Assembly: GCA_905372865.1 (NCBI GenBank)
Contig: CAJPQT010000011.1
Coordinates: 14,818 to 78,817, forward strand
Source of the DNA: an uncultured Centipeda sp.
Lineage (GTDB): Bacteria; Bacillota; Negativicutes; Selenomonadales; Selenomonadaceae
Reading direction: 5' to 3'
Length of the DNA: 64,000 nucleotides
A program made the translations under genes and the position numbers. Below the pieces are notes generated by a model, which saw only the letters and a program-made list of their open reading frames with translations, was not told the origin of the DNA and did no database searches. Positions 50,224 to 58,264 of this stretch are shown here, piece by piece (position 1 is the first letter of the stretch; every line of letters begins with the position of its first letter).

Positions 50224-50229
50224 TATAAT
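50224..50229 (+). promoter_or_regulatory. Extended -10 promoter of dhaL
   Basis: TGCTATAAT gives a TGN extended -10 (TATAAT at 50224-50229); the -35 is weak. It is about 48 bases before the start codon. Confidence 0.5.
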
Positions 50230-50276
50230 ATACGTGAGAATATGGAAAGTTCTAACTTACAGGGAAAGCTGGTGCG

Positions 50277-50906
50277 ATGGAGATGGCAAATGTTCGTGAC
50301 GCGGTGAATGCAGTCATCACCGCAATAATGGCGCAGAAGGATTACCTCACGGCGGTGGATGCGAAGACCGGCGACGGGGATCACGGTCTGAACATGGCGC
50401 GCGGGTTTACGGCGGCGGAGGAGCGCCTCGCGGAACTGCCTGCCGATGCACCGGTTGAGGATGTTCTCCACCACATTGGGCGCGCATTTATCGAGAATGT
50501 CGGCGGAGCAGCAGGCCCCCTCTACGGCATTGCATTTGTGCGTGCCGGCGAAGCGGTGAATCATCAAACACGGCTCGATGTACACAGCTTCGAAAGGCTC
50601 TTTACCGCAGGGATCGATGCGATCCAGCGGCGCGGACATGCCGAACGCGGTGACAAAACCATGCTCGATACGCTCATCCCGATCCGCGATGCATTTCGAA
50701 CGGAGAATGCGGACGGGAAGAGCCTGCGCGAGTGCCTTGAGGATGCCTTGAACGCAGGTCGTGCGGGTGCGGAGTACACAAAGACAATTGCAGCGCGACG
50801 GGGACGCGCTGCGCTCATCGGTGAACGCAGCATCGGCATCGAGGATCCGGGTGCGATGAGCTCGCTTATTATGTTCCGCGCTCTGTGCAGTTATCTGCGC
50901 GGCTGA
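50277..50906 (+). CDS. DhaL-family dihydroxyacetone kinase ADP-binding subunit
   Basis: A 209-residue DAK phosphatase/DhaL-domain protein. 'DAKTGDGDHGLNMARG' holds the Asp cluster that binds Mg-ADP; 'GGAAGPLYGIAFV' and 'KTMLDTLIPIRDA' follow as in DhaL. Normally it works with DhaK and a PTS-linked DhaM to phosphorylate dihydroxyacetone, but neither is adjacent. Its start is the ATG at 50277. It is followed closely by gltX, probably on the same transcript. It may serve another kinase complex. Confidence 0.85.
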   Translation: MEMANVRDAVNAVITAIMAQKDYLTAVDAKTGDGDHGLNMARGFTAAEERLAELPADAPVEDVLHHIGRAFIENVGGAAGPLYGIAFVRAGEAVNHQTRLDVHSFERLFTAGIDAIQRRGHAERGDKTMLDTLIPIRDAFRTENADGKSLRECLEDALNAGRAGAEYTKTIAARRGRAALIGERSIGIEDPGAMSSLIMFRALCSYLRG

Positions 50907-50933
50907 AAAGGATTGGAGACTGGGGGAAATACG

Positions 50934-52409
50934 TTGACAACTACGGAGATACGCACCCGTTTTGCACCGAGCCCGACGGGCTATATGCACATCGGGAATC
51001 TGCGCACGGCGCTCTACGCCTATCTGTTTGCGCGTGCAAATGACGGGACATTTATCCTGCGGATTGAGGATACCGACCGGAATCGCTACGTTGCGGATGC
51101 GGTGGACTTCATCCGCCGCACGCTGGATGCGGCGAAGATCGTGCCGGACGAGGGCCCCGATGAGATCGGCGGAGATTACGGCCCCTATGTGCAGAGCGAA
51201 CGGATGGCGATCTACAAGGAATACGCCGAGCAGCTCGTGGCGAGCGGGCACGCCTACCGCTGCTTCTGCAATCATTCGGAGGAGGCGGAACCCGAAGACG
51301 GAGCGAAGTCGTTCGGCGGCTATCCGCGTACCTGCCGTGACCTCAGCGCGGAAGAGGTGGAGGAACATCTTGCACGCGGCGAGGAGTATGTCATCCGCCA
51401 GAAGATGCCGCTTGTCGGAGAGACGACGTTCTATGATGTGCTCCACGGCAATGTCACGATTCCGAATACGGAGCTTGAGGATCAGGTGCTCCTCAAGCGC
51501 GACGGCATGCCGACGTACAACTTTGCAAATGTCATTGATGACCACCTCATGAGGGTGTCGCATATCATCCGTGGGACGGAGTTCATCACCTCCACGCCGA
51601 AGCATGTCCTCCTCTACGAGGCGTTCGGCTGGGAGGCCCCCGTGTTCGTCCACCTCGCACCCGTCATGGGGCGCGACGACGCGACGGGCAAAACGAGCAA
51701 GCTCTCGAAGCGCCACGGCGCGACGAGCTTCGACGATCTCGTGAAGATGGGCTATCCCGCCGAGGCAATTGTGAACTATGTCGCACTGCTCGGCTGGAAT
51801 CCGAAGACGACGAATCAGGAAATCTTCTCGATGGATGAGCTGATCGAATCATTCTCGCTCGAGGGGCTTTCGAAGTCGCCCGCCGTCTTTGACTATGACA
51901 AGCTGGGCTGGATGAGCGGGGAGTACTTCAAGGCGATGACGGATGAGGAATTCGCCGAAGCAGCACGTTCCTATGCGGGGGAACTGCCCGCACATCTCAC
52001 AGAGCAGTGGAGAGCGATTGCACGCCTCCTGCGTACACGCGTCACGAAGCTCTCCGACGTGCACCCCGCGATCGCGTTCCTCATAGAGACACCGCCCTTT
52101 GATGCCGCACTCTACGAGAACAAACGCAACAAGGTGACCGTCAACGCGGCAAAGGAACTCCTGCCCGTGCTCATTGAGATTCTTGCAGCGCTGCCTGCAG
52201 AGCGGTGGGAGAATGATCTGCTCTACGCACTGCTTGAGGAGTGCATTGAGCGCGAAGGTTGGAAGAAAGGCACGGTCATGTGGATCCTGCGCATTGCCGC
52301 AGCGGGGCAGGCGGTCACGCCGGGCGGCGCGACGGAGATCCTTGCCATCCTCGGCAGGGAGGCGGGGCTTGCACGCCTGAAAGCCGCACTGGCACAGCTT
52401 TCGGCATGA
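50934..52409 (+). CDS. gltX: Glutamyl-tRNA synthetase
   Basis: A 491-residue class I aminoacyl-tRNA synthetase. The HIGH motif appears as PTGYMHIGNLRTAL near the N-terminus and KMSKS as SKLSKRHG in the middle; the C-terminal third is the anticodon-binding helical domain. The TTG at 50934 is chosen because GGGGG is about seven bases upstream and the protein then starts TTTEIRTRFAPSP as usual. A tRNA-Glu gene follows at once, a functionally matched pair. Confidence 0.96.
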   Translation: MTTTEIRTRFAPSPTGYMHIGNLRTALYAYLFARANDGTFILRIEDTDRNRYVADAVDFIRRTLDAAKIVPDEGPDEIGGDYGPYVQSERMAIYKEYAEQLVASGHAYRCFCNHSEEAEPEDGAKSFGGYPRTCRDLSAEEVEEHLARGEEYVIRQKMPLVGETTFYDVLHGNVTIPNTELEDQVLLKRDGMPTYNFANVIDDHLMRVSHIIRGTEFITSTPKHVLLYEAFGWEAPVFVHLAPVMGRDDATGKTSKLSKRHGATSFDDLVKMGYPAEAIVNYVALLGWNPKTTNQEIFSMDELIESFSLEGLSKSPAVFDYDKLGWMSGEYFKAMTDEEFAEAARSYAGELPAHLTEQWRAIARLLRTRVTKLSDVHPAIAFLIETPPFDAALYENKRNKVTVNAAKELLPVLIEILAALPAERWENDLLYALLEECIEREGWKKGTVMWILRIAAAGQAVTPGGATEILAILGREAGLARLKAALAQLSA

Positions 52410-52430
52410 TGTATGACGTAAAAAAGTGCT

Positions 52431-52458
52431 TGCGTTTTTCCTGATTCCATGATATAGT
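52431..52458 (+). promoter_or_regulatory. Promoter of tRNA-Glu
   Basis: TTGCGT (52431-52436), 16-base spacer, TATAGT (52453-52458). Confidence 0.55.
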
Positions 52459-52476
52459 ATCTCCTGTTGACATATG

Positions 52477-52552
52477 TGGCGCCTTCGTCAAGTGGTTAAG
52501 ACACCGCCCTCTCACGGCGGGTTCATGGGTTCGAATCCCATAGGCGTCACCA
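52477..52552 (+). tRNA. tRNA-Glu (anticodon CTC)
   Basis: 76 nt with encoded CCA. Acceptor stem TGGCGCC/GGCGTCA (one wobble), anticodon arm CCGCC-CTCTCAC-GGCGG giving anticodon CTC for GAG codons, and T arm ATGGG-TTCGAAT-CCCAT. It starts with U rather than G, which is unusual but base-pairs. It lies 67 bases after gltX. Confidence 0.95.
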
Positions 52553-52638
52553 ACGGTAATAGATAGGAGCTGCTGTGCAGCTCCTTTTGTGTTTATGGGG
52601 GAAGGGTGCAGTGCTGCTGTGCCCAAGGGGAGAATGCT

Positions 52639-53397
52639 ATGCTTTTTTTATCCATGCTCCTCATGGGGGGCATCATTGGCTTTGTCGGTGCAGGCGGGAG
52701 CGGCGTCATCATCACACTGCTCGTGGTGGGCTTCGGCGTTCCGATTCATCAGGCGCTCGCCGTCGCGCTCGGCTCGATGGCATTCACCACGCTCTCGGGT
52801 GCGGTCAGCCACTACCGCGAGCGCGAGGTCGTGCCGCTGACGGGCGCTGTACTGGGTACGGGTGGGCTCGTTGGAGCGCTCATCGGTGCCGTCCTCTCAA
52901 ACCACATCGAGGCACCGAATCTGAGCCTCTTTACGGGGGTGATGCTGCTCTCCAGCGCGTTCCTCCTCTATCTGCGCATCTATCAGCCGGAATGGCTCGG
53001 ACGGCAGATCAACGTGCGCGAGGAACTCCTGACGGGGCGGCGGCTCTATCTCTACGGGCTGCCCGTCGGCTTTCTCTGCGGCGTGCTCTCGGGTGCGTTC
53101 GGCATCGGCTCTGCGGCGTACATCCAGATCGCACTCATGGTGGTCTTTGGCGTACCGCTTCTGCAGGCGATTGGGACAACGATGATGATTATTGTCCCAA
53201 TCTCGATCAGCGGCGGCATCGGCTATATCCTCTACGGGCAGCTCGAGCCGTGGCTCTTTATCCAGACCCTCGTTGCGCTCTCCGTCGGCTCGTTCTTTGG
53301 GGCGAAGCTGACACATCTCGCTCCCCTGCCCGTGCTGCGGTTCTGGATTGTCGCGCTGCCGACGGTCGGCGGTATGATCATGGTGTTCTTTCGATAG
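52639..53397 (+). CDS. TauE/SafE-family sulfite/organosulfonate exporter
   Basis: A 252-residue inner-membrane protein with about seven to eight helices in two halves. 'GFVGAGGSGVIITLL' and later 'CGVLSGAFGIGSAAYIQIAL' are the paired glycine-rich repeats of TauE/SafE (DUF81). Members export sulfite, sulfoacetate or related anions. The ATG at 52639 follows GGGGAG by eight bases. Two secreted rhodanese lipoproteins follow, supporting a sulfur-oxyanion or sulfide detoxification theme. Confidence 0.88.
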   Translation: MLFLSMLLMGGIIGFVGAGGSGVIITLLVVGFGVPIHQALAVALGSMAFTTLSGAVSHYREREVVPLTGAVLGTGGLVGALIGAVLSNHIEAPNLSLFTGVMLLSSAFLLYLRIYQPEWLGRQINVREELLTGRRLYLYGLPVGFLCGVLSGAFGIGSAAYIQIALMVVFGVPLLQAIGTTMMIIVPISISGGIGYILYGQLEPWLFIQTLVALSVGSFFGAKLTHLAPLPVLRFWIVALPTVGGMIMVFFR

Positions 53398-53436
53398 ATT
53401 GCCGTACTTGCGGCAGAGAGATTGGGGGGGAAATCT

Positions 53437-53841
53437 ATGGGAAAGATCTTGGCGGCGCTATTGTTCATCGTGATGGGATTTGCCATCGCAGGCTGTGGCG
53501 GGGACACAGCGGATGAGCGGAAGGAGCAGGCAGAGTATCGGCGCATCACCGCCGATGAGGCACAGGTGCTCATGCAGCAGACGCAGGACTATCTGATTCT
53601 CGACGTACGCTCACCGGAGGAGTTTGCGCAGGGGCATATCCCGCACGCGATCAATATTCCGATGGAGCGGTTCGGCGAGGCACCGCCGAAGGAACTGCCC
53701 GACCGGAATCAGACGATCTTCGTCTACTGTGTCAAGGGCGTTCGCAGTATGAACGTCGCCAATCGCCTCGCCCACATGGGGTATAAGAATATTGTCGAGA
53801 TGGGAGGCATTCAGGATTGGCACGGTGCGATTGAGAAATAA
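53437..53841 (+). CDS. Rhodanese-domain lipoprotein, first copy
   Basis: A 134-residue exported protein with lipobox IAGC and one rhodanese domain. The active-site loop is YCVKGVRS with the persulfide-forming cysteine; 'LDVRSPEEFAQGHIPHAINIP' is the conserved CH2A-like start. It would carry sulfane sulfur at the membrane surface. The ATG at 53437 follows a GGGGGG run; the upstream ATG at 53422 precedes this site. Tandem paralogue of the next gene. Confidence 0.9.
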   Translation: MGKILAALLFIVMGFAIAGCGGDTADERKEQAEYRRITADEAQVLMQQTQDYLILDVRSPEEFAQGHIPHAINIPMERFGEAPPKELPDRNQTIFVYCVKGVRSMNVANRLAHMGYKNIVEMGGIQDWHGAIEK

Positions 53842-53864
53842 TTTATTTTGAATGTGAGGTATCT

Positions 53865-54284
53865 ATGCGCAAATTATTTATGGTTCTTTGTTTGATTGTG
53901 TTGACGCTTGGGATCTGTGGCTGCGGCAGTGCGCAGTCTTCCGAGACAAACGGAGGAAAGGGGCAAAGCATGGCAGCATTTCAGCGTGTGAGCTCGGATG
54001 AGGCGGCGAAGATGATGGCGGCGGAGCAGGGGTATCTGCTCGTGGATGTGCGGACGGCGAAGGAATACGCAGATGGACATATCCCAAACGCCATCAACAT
54101 TCCGAACGAGTCGATCAATACGACCCCGCCGAAGGAACTGCCCGACAAGGCGCAGAAGATCTTCGTCTACTGCCGCAGCGGGGCACGCAGCCAGCAGGCG
54201 GCGCAGAAGCTCGCCAACATGGGGTATACGAACATCGTCGAGATGGGCGGCATCAACAACTGGCACGGGGATGTTGTGAAGTAA
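53865..54284 (+). CDS. Rhodanese-domain lipoprotein, second copy
   Basis: A 139-residue paralogue of the preceding gene: lipobox GICGC, 'VDVRTAKEYADGHIPNAINIP', active loop YCRSGARSQQ, and 'NIVEMGGINNWHGD'. The loop CRSGARS is closer to the classical sulfurtransferase loop than the first copy. The pair arose by tandem duplication and probably acts in periplasmic sulfur transfer with the TauE exporter. Confidence 0.9.
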   Translation: MRKLFMVLCLIVLTLGICGCGSAQSSETNGGKGQSMAAFQRVSSDEAAKMMAAEQGYLLVDVRTAKEYADGHIPNAINIPNESINTTPPKELPDKAQKIFVYCRSGARSQQAAQKLANMGYTNIVEMGGINNWHGDVVK

Positions 54285-54312
54285 ACGCAAGAAGTCTGGT
54301 ACAAGATAAAAG

Positions 54313-54343
54313 GGCTGTTGCATGTTGATTTCATGCAACAGCC
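54313..54343. terminator. Hairpin terminator between rhodanese and nagB-like genes
   Basis: GGCTGTTGCATG pairs perfectly with CATGCAACAGCC. A related hairpin (59449-59479) lies at the other end of the AT-rich PTS region. Confidence 0.75.
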
Positions 54344-54358
54344 TCAATGTTTAACGAT

Positions 54359-55084
54359 TTAAATTCGAGTCGAAGCTTCTTTATCCAAAATAACAATGAC
54401 ATTTGGGTGGTCTCGTAAGATACTTGCTGGGCAACTCGTTGTTTTTTCTCCTTTCAGCATACCGTAAACTGCATCTGCCTTGTTCTTTCCTGTTGCAAGC
54501 AACAGGATTTTTTTTGTACGCATGATAGAGGCAATCCCCATTGTAATCGCGTGTGTTGGTACTCTTGTAATATCACCATCAAAGAATCTCGCATTATCTT
54601 TTCTGGTTTGTTCCAAAAGCTTCGTGATATGTGTCTCGCTATCAAAGGATACCCCAGGTTCATTAAAACCGATGTGCCCGTCCGAGCCGATGCCAAGTAC
54701 CTGAAGATCAATAATATTTTTTTTGAGAGCAGCCTCATAGACGCGACAGTTCTCCTCGATATCGCCTAAACCTGCAGGAATGTGTACATTCTCGCTCGAA
54801 ATATCGATGTACTTGAATAGATTTTTATGCATAAATGTCCAATAAGAGGCGGGATGATCTTTTTCAAGTCCGACATATTCGTCCAGATTAAAAGTACGAA
54901 CATTCTTATACGAAGTGCCGTTGTCTCTAAAATCTCTAATCATTTCCTTGTACAAGCCCAAGGGACTGTCACCGGTCGCGAGTCCTAGTGTTGCGTGTGG
55001 ATTTGCAGTTATGACAGCCTTTAAGACCTCAAAAGCAGCCATGGATAAATCTTCATAGGTATCTTTTTTGATCACTTTTAACAT
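54359..55084 (-). CDS. Glucosamine-6-phosphate deaminase-like protein (NagB family)
   Basis: A 241-residue sugar-phosphate isomerase/deaminase: 'LGLATGDSPLGLY' binds phosphate, 'FNLDEYVGL' holds the catalytic Asp, 'GIGSDGHIGFNEPG' the active-site His. It converts an amino-sugar 6-phosphate to fructose 6-phosphate and ammonia, or acts on a related phosphate. The ATG at 55084 has AAGGA upstream; a GTG at 55105 is less likely. Last gene of the PTS operon, downstream of a SIS-domain enzyme, so the two act in series on the imported sugar. Confidence 0.88.
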   Translation of the reverse strand: MLKVIKKDTYEDLSMAAFEVLKAVITANPHATLGLATGDSPLGLYKEMIRDFRDNGTSYKNVRTFNLDEYVGLEKDHPASYWTFMHKNLFKYIDISSENVHIPAGLGDIEENCRVYEAALKKNIIDLQVLGIGSDGHIGFNEPGVSFDSETHITKLLEQTRKDNARFFDGDITRVPTHAITMGIASIMRTKKILLLATGKNKADAVYGMLKGEKTTSCPASILRDHPNVIVILDKEASTRI

Positions 55085-55097
55085 AGTTTCATAATCC

Positions 55098-56162
55098 TTA
55101 CACACGAGTTTCTACATAATCGGTATAATCATCGTTCGCGGGTCTATTTGGGTCTAGCCCATTTGTTTCGGGGATGTAGACGGAAATGGCTTGTATCGCT
55201 GCTGTCATCAAGAATATAGAGGAAGTGTCGGCGTAATCACTGATGTTGATAACAGCATCGTCTTTTTTAGGGGGTTGTGCGTTTACCATCAAAACGTCGA
55301 TAGCTTTGCTTTTCAGATAAGCAAAAGTCTTATTCATCAAGTCGCAGTCAATCTTTGTATTGAGTAGAATAACATGAGATTTCGGATTCAAGGAGCGGTG
55401 CATTCCGTGCGAAAACTCCTCGATATCATTGAACATTGTCGGTATGCAGTAAGTTTCCATGACTTTCAATTGGCCCTCCATAGCCGTAGCGAAATTCATG
55501 CCGTTGCCAACCATATAGATGTTGTCGATTTCCTTACCATAGTTATTCTTGGTGCACCATGCGACAGTATCTTCTATGACGGAATCAATTTCATCAATCT
55601 GCTTTTGCAATTCACTGTACTGTGCGGCTTTTTCAGCAGGTGTCATTTTTCCGCGCAAGAAACCGATTTCCAATCCAAAAATCAGGAGTGTTAAAATGGT
55701 GGCACTGTATCCCTTCGTCTTGGCATTGCTGTTTTCTTCACCACATTCCAGGTAAAAAGTTAAATCTGTTTTTTGAGTGATCGGGGAATTTTTTTCATTT
55801 GTAATACCAATCAATTTGAACCCTAGGCTATTCGCATAATCCAGTGCCTCTAGTATGCCGCGGCTTGTTCCCGTCTGAGAGATTCCCAACACCAATGTAT
55901 TTGACACGTTTTCCAACGGGAGGGCAAGAGCGTTATAGCGAAATGCGGAGGGTGTATAAACATAGACGCGAACCCCTGCCTGTCTCATAATGAATGGAGC
56001 CGCAGCATGCGCTGCATTATAAGAGCTGCCGTGCGCAACGATATACAGAGCCTCAATCTTATCCAAATGCAAAATCGACGTTTTTACATTGCTGCTCCTC
56101 AAAAGACTACTTAGCAGCTCCTTTTCCTCATGCATATAATTCCACATTATGCTCTTAGCCAT
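55098..56162 (-). CDS. SIS-domain sugar-phosphate isomerase/deaminase (GlmS C-terminal or FrlB/AgaS-like)
   Basis: A 354-residue protein with two SIS domains and no glutaminase domain. 'VAHGSSYNAAHAA' and 'GISQTGTSRGILEAL' are sugar-phosphate loops of the first domain; 'MVGNGMNFATAMEGQLK' opens the second. Relatives deglycate fructose-amino-acid 6-phosphates or isomerise/deaminate hexosamine phosphates. The ATG at 56162 with AGGAG upstream is chosen over 56183. The substrate is set by the PTS and is probably an amino sugar or Amadori compound (inferred). Confidence 0.82.
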   Translation of the reverse strand: MAKSIMWNYMHEEKELLSSLLRSSNVKTSILHLDKIEALYIVAHGSSYNAAHAAAPFIMRQAGVRVYVYTPSAFRYNALALPLENVSNTLVLGISQTGTSRGILEALDYANSLGFKLIGITNEKNSPITQKTDLTFYLECGEENSNAKTKGYSATILTLLIFGLEIGFLRGKMTPAEKAAQYSELQKQIDEIDSVIEDTVAWCTKNNYGKEIDNIYMVGNGMNFATAMEGQLKVMETYCIPTMFNDIEEFSHGMHRSLNPKSHVILLNTKIDCDLMNKTFAYLKSKAIDVLMVNAQPPKKDDAVINISDYADTSSIFLMTAAIQAISVYIPETNGLDPNRPANDDYTDYVETRV

Positions 56163-56182
56163 ATCGATACTCCTTCCGCCCA

Positions 56183-56605
56183 TTAAAAATCGTCATCATC
56201 GGCAGCAAATTTTACATCAAAGATACCTATACTATTCTTACCGCTGTTTACCGCATTTGCGGCAATTATTTTGGCCGTTGCAAATTCATTATCTTTTGCG
56301 AGTATGCTTTCCATCAGCATGCCTAGATTCGTGCCATATACCACTTGGATATGGTCGGCGTTCAGCGCTTCCGTAATGGCTGTATTAAAAGGGGTACCGC
56401 TAAGTAAATCGCAAAAGATGATAATCTCTTTGCAATGTGAAAGACTATGAATGGCGTTTCTCATATTTGTTTCAATTTCAGTTTTGGTATCATTCTCTGG
56501 AAAATCAACAGCGATACAGTTTTGCTGTTCTCCCATGATGAGCTTAAGTGCCGCCATCATTCCAGTTGCGAACCCGCCATGCCCGCTGACAATGAATCCG
56601 ATCAA
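56183..56605 (-). CDS. Mannose-family PTS EIIA component
   Basis: A 140-residue cytoplasmic phosphocarrier. H9 in FIVSGHGGFATG is the phosphorylated histidine, and 'IIFCDLLSGTPFNTA' is the family's second motif. The TTG at 56605 is the likely start because AAGGAGG lies six bases upstream, whereas the GTG at 56626 precedes that site. It passes phosphate from HPr to EIIB. Confidence 0.9.
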   Translation of the reverse strand: MIGFIVSGHGGFATGMMAALKLIMGEQQNCIAVDFPENDTKTEIETNMRNAIHSLSHCKEIIIFCDLLSGTPFNTAITEALNADHIQVVYGTNLGMLMESILAKDNEFATAKIIAANAVNSGKNSIGIFDVKFAADDDDF

Positions 56606-56647
56606 TTTAGACCTCCTTTTCGTCACGTATCATGCGACAAACTTATC

Positions 56648-57124
56648 CTATCTGAAAAGCTTTGTTGCATCTATTTTTGTATCGACAGGTGTATACTGAA
56701 TGGACAGCTGCACACCTTTATCTGCCAACCAGTTAAACGCCGCACACTCTTCCGGAGAGACAAATATATTCTTATGAATATGTTTGGCGTTCGCCTTTGT
56801 AGACATATTCCCGATTGTAATGTGATCGACAAGATAGCCATTGTCCGCTAAATCTACAAAAGGTTGAGGTGTCCTACACAGGAGCATAACCCTTACGCCC
56901 TCATCAATCTTGCGATTTAATTTTTCGGCGGCTTTTGCAGCACCGAAGATAGAGAGCTTACACTGTGCTGGGCAGCCAAACTTCAACGCATTTTTACGAA
57001 TCTCATCGTTTACGATCTCATCGTCCACAATCAAAATCCTTTCCACCTTGAACTGTGGCACCCAGTAGCCTACGACTTGTCCGTGAATCAAACGGTCGTC
57101 AATTCTCACCTCAACAATAGCCAT
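56648..57124 (-). CDS. Mannose/fructose/sorbose-family PTS EIIB component
   Basis: A 158-residue protein starting MAIVEVRIDDRLIHGQVVGYW; H14 in RLIHGQV is the phosphorylated residue. 'LLCRTPQPFVDLADNGY' is typical of the family. The ATG at 57124 follows GGGAGGAG. It is separated from EIID by 308 bases that contain repeat R2 copy C, an unusual gap inside a PTS operon. Confidence 0.93.
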   Translation of the reverse strand: MAIVEVRIDDRLIHGQVVGYWVPQFKVERILIVDDEIVNDEIRKNALKFGCPAQCKLSIFGAAKAAEKLNRKIDEGVRVMLLCRTPQPFVDLADNGYLVDHITIGNMSTKANAKHIHKNIFVSPEECAAFNWLADKGVQLSIQYTPVDTKIDATKLFR

Positions 57125-57253
57125 TACAAACTCCTCCCTAAATTCTGCAGTTCCTTCATGGAAAGTGAACTTCTGTGCTTTTGTGATGCAGCAAGACAGT
57201 GTATCGGAATTCTATGTGTTGCTATAACAATATCCCCTAATGGGGGCGTTCAA
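57125..57253. other. Gene-free spacer upstream of EIIB
   Basis: About 130 bases with the EIIB ribosome site. I see no second promoter that is convincing, so EIIB-EIIA-SIS-NagB expression probably depends on read-through across the repeat or on a weak promoter here. Confidence 0.4.
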
Positions 57254-57412
57254 GGAATCGCTGATAAATTTATCTCTATCATCTTGGCAGATCCTTTTCC
57301 TGAACGATGTCAGCATATCCACCGTGTAGCTCTTGCTATATGTCCGGTTTTTCTGCTCGTTTGGACGGAAAATTTACACCAAGCCAGTAGCCTTCATTTT
57401 ATCAGCGCTTCC
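57254..57412 (+). repeat. R2 long-hairpin repeat, copy C, inside the PTS operon
   Basis: About 159 bp with ends GGAATCGCTGATAAAT / TTTTATCAGCGCTTCC. It is the most divergent R2 copy. Outer stem pairs persist (CCTGAACGA with TCGTTTGG). It splits eIID from eIIB and could reduce transcription of the distal genes. Confidence 0.83.
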
Positions 57413-57432
57413 CTAACTTCTTGGGAATATCA

Positions 57433-58263
57433 TTAAGCAACGAGGCCAAGAACACCCAGAATAAAACCCACGACTACAACGATTAAAATTGCGTGAATCG
57501 CCTTGTTTCCTTTCCGTAAGAAGGCGAAAAGACTCAACGTTGTTGCCAAAGGGAGCAAACATGGCATGATGTCGTCTAAGTACTTCTGTAGAGAGATCTC
57601 GTTGTCTGAGACCACGAAAGTTGCGGGACAGCTAATCGGTACCCAGAGCGCAATCAAACAGCCGATCGCCGCTACGCCGACAATTCCAGCACAGTGTGTA
57701 AAGAGCTTCATCTTGCCGGTTCTTTCCATCTCAGAAAGCAATGTACTTCCCTTATGGTAGCCCAAGTCCAGAGTGATCCAACGTGTTAGAAAGTTCGGTA
57801 TGTTGAAAAGCAATAAGAGGATAATCGGAGCTAAAACACTGCCCTGTTGTGCGAAACCGACTGCAATGGCGCAGGCCAATATGCGAAAAATTCCCCAGAA
57901 GAATGTATCGCCGATGCCGCTCAAAGGCCCCATCAGTGATACCTTGACCGCATTAATGGAAGATGGGTCGAAATTTTTATCCTTCTTTGCCATTTGCTCC
58001 ATAGCGATTGCAATGCCCATGACAAATGGTGAGGGGGCAACGGTCATGTTAAACGCTACCATATGTCGATGACAGGCATTTTTCAACCCCTGTATGTCAT
58101 CTTTGTAGATTTTTTTCAGTATAGGAAAGATCGCGTACAGGAAGCCCAATGCCTCCATACGTTCGTAGTTCATCGACCCGAGTAGTGTGAAGGATCTCCA
58201 AAAAACTCCTCGAAAATCTTTTTTGGTGATGCCGTATTCTTCGTTCATAACATCGCTTGCCAT
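57433..58263 (-). CDS. Mannose-family PTS EIID component
   Basis: A 276-residue protein: 'FWRSFTLLGSMNYERMEALGF' near the N-terminus, 'KNACHRHMVAFNM' and 'MGPLSGIGDTFFWG' are conserved EIID segments, and the C-terminus has membrane-associated helices. With EIIC it forms the sugar channel. The ATG at 58263 is placed nine bases after GGGAGG; it overlaps the EIIC stop. Confidence 0.92.
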   Translation of the reverse strand: MASDVMNEEYGITKKDFRGVFWRSFTLLGSMNYERMEALGFLYAIFPILKKIYKDDIQGLKNACHRHMVAFNMTVAPSPFVMGIAIAMEQMAKKDKNFDPSSINAVKVSLMGPLSGIGDTFFWGIFRILACAIAVGFAQQGSVLAPIILLLLFNIPNFLTRWITLDLGYHKGSTLLSEMERTGKMKLFTHCAGIVGVAAIGCLIALWVPISCPATFVVSDNEISLQKYLDDIMPCLLPLATTLSLFAFLRKGNKAIHAILIVVVVGFILGVLGLVA

Positions 58264-58264
58264 C

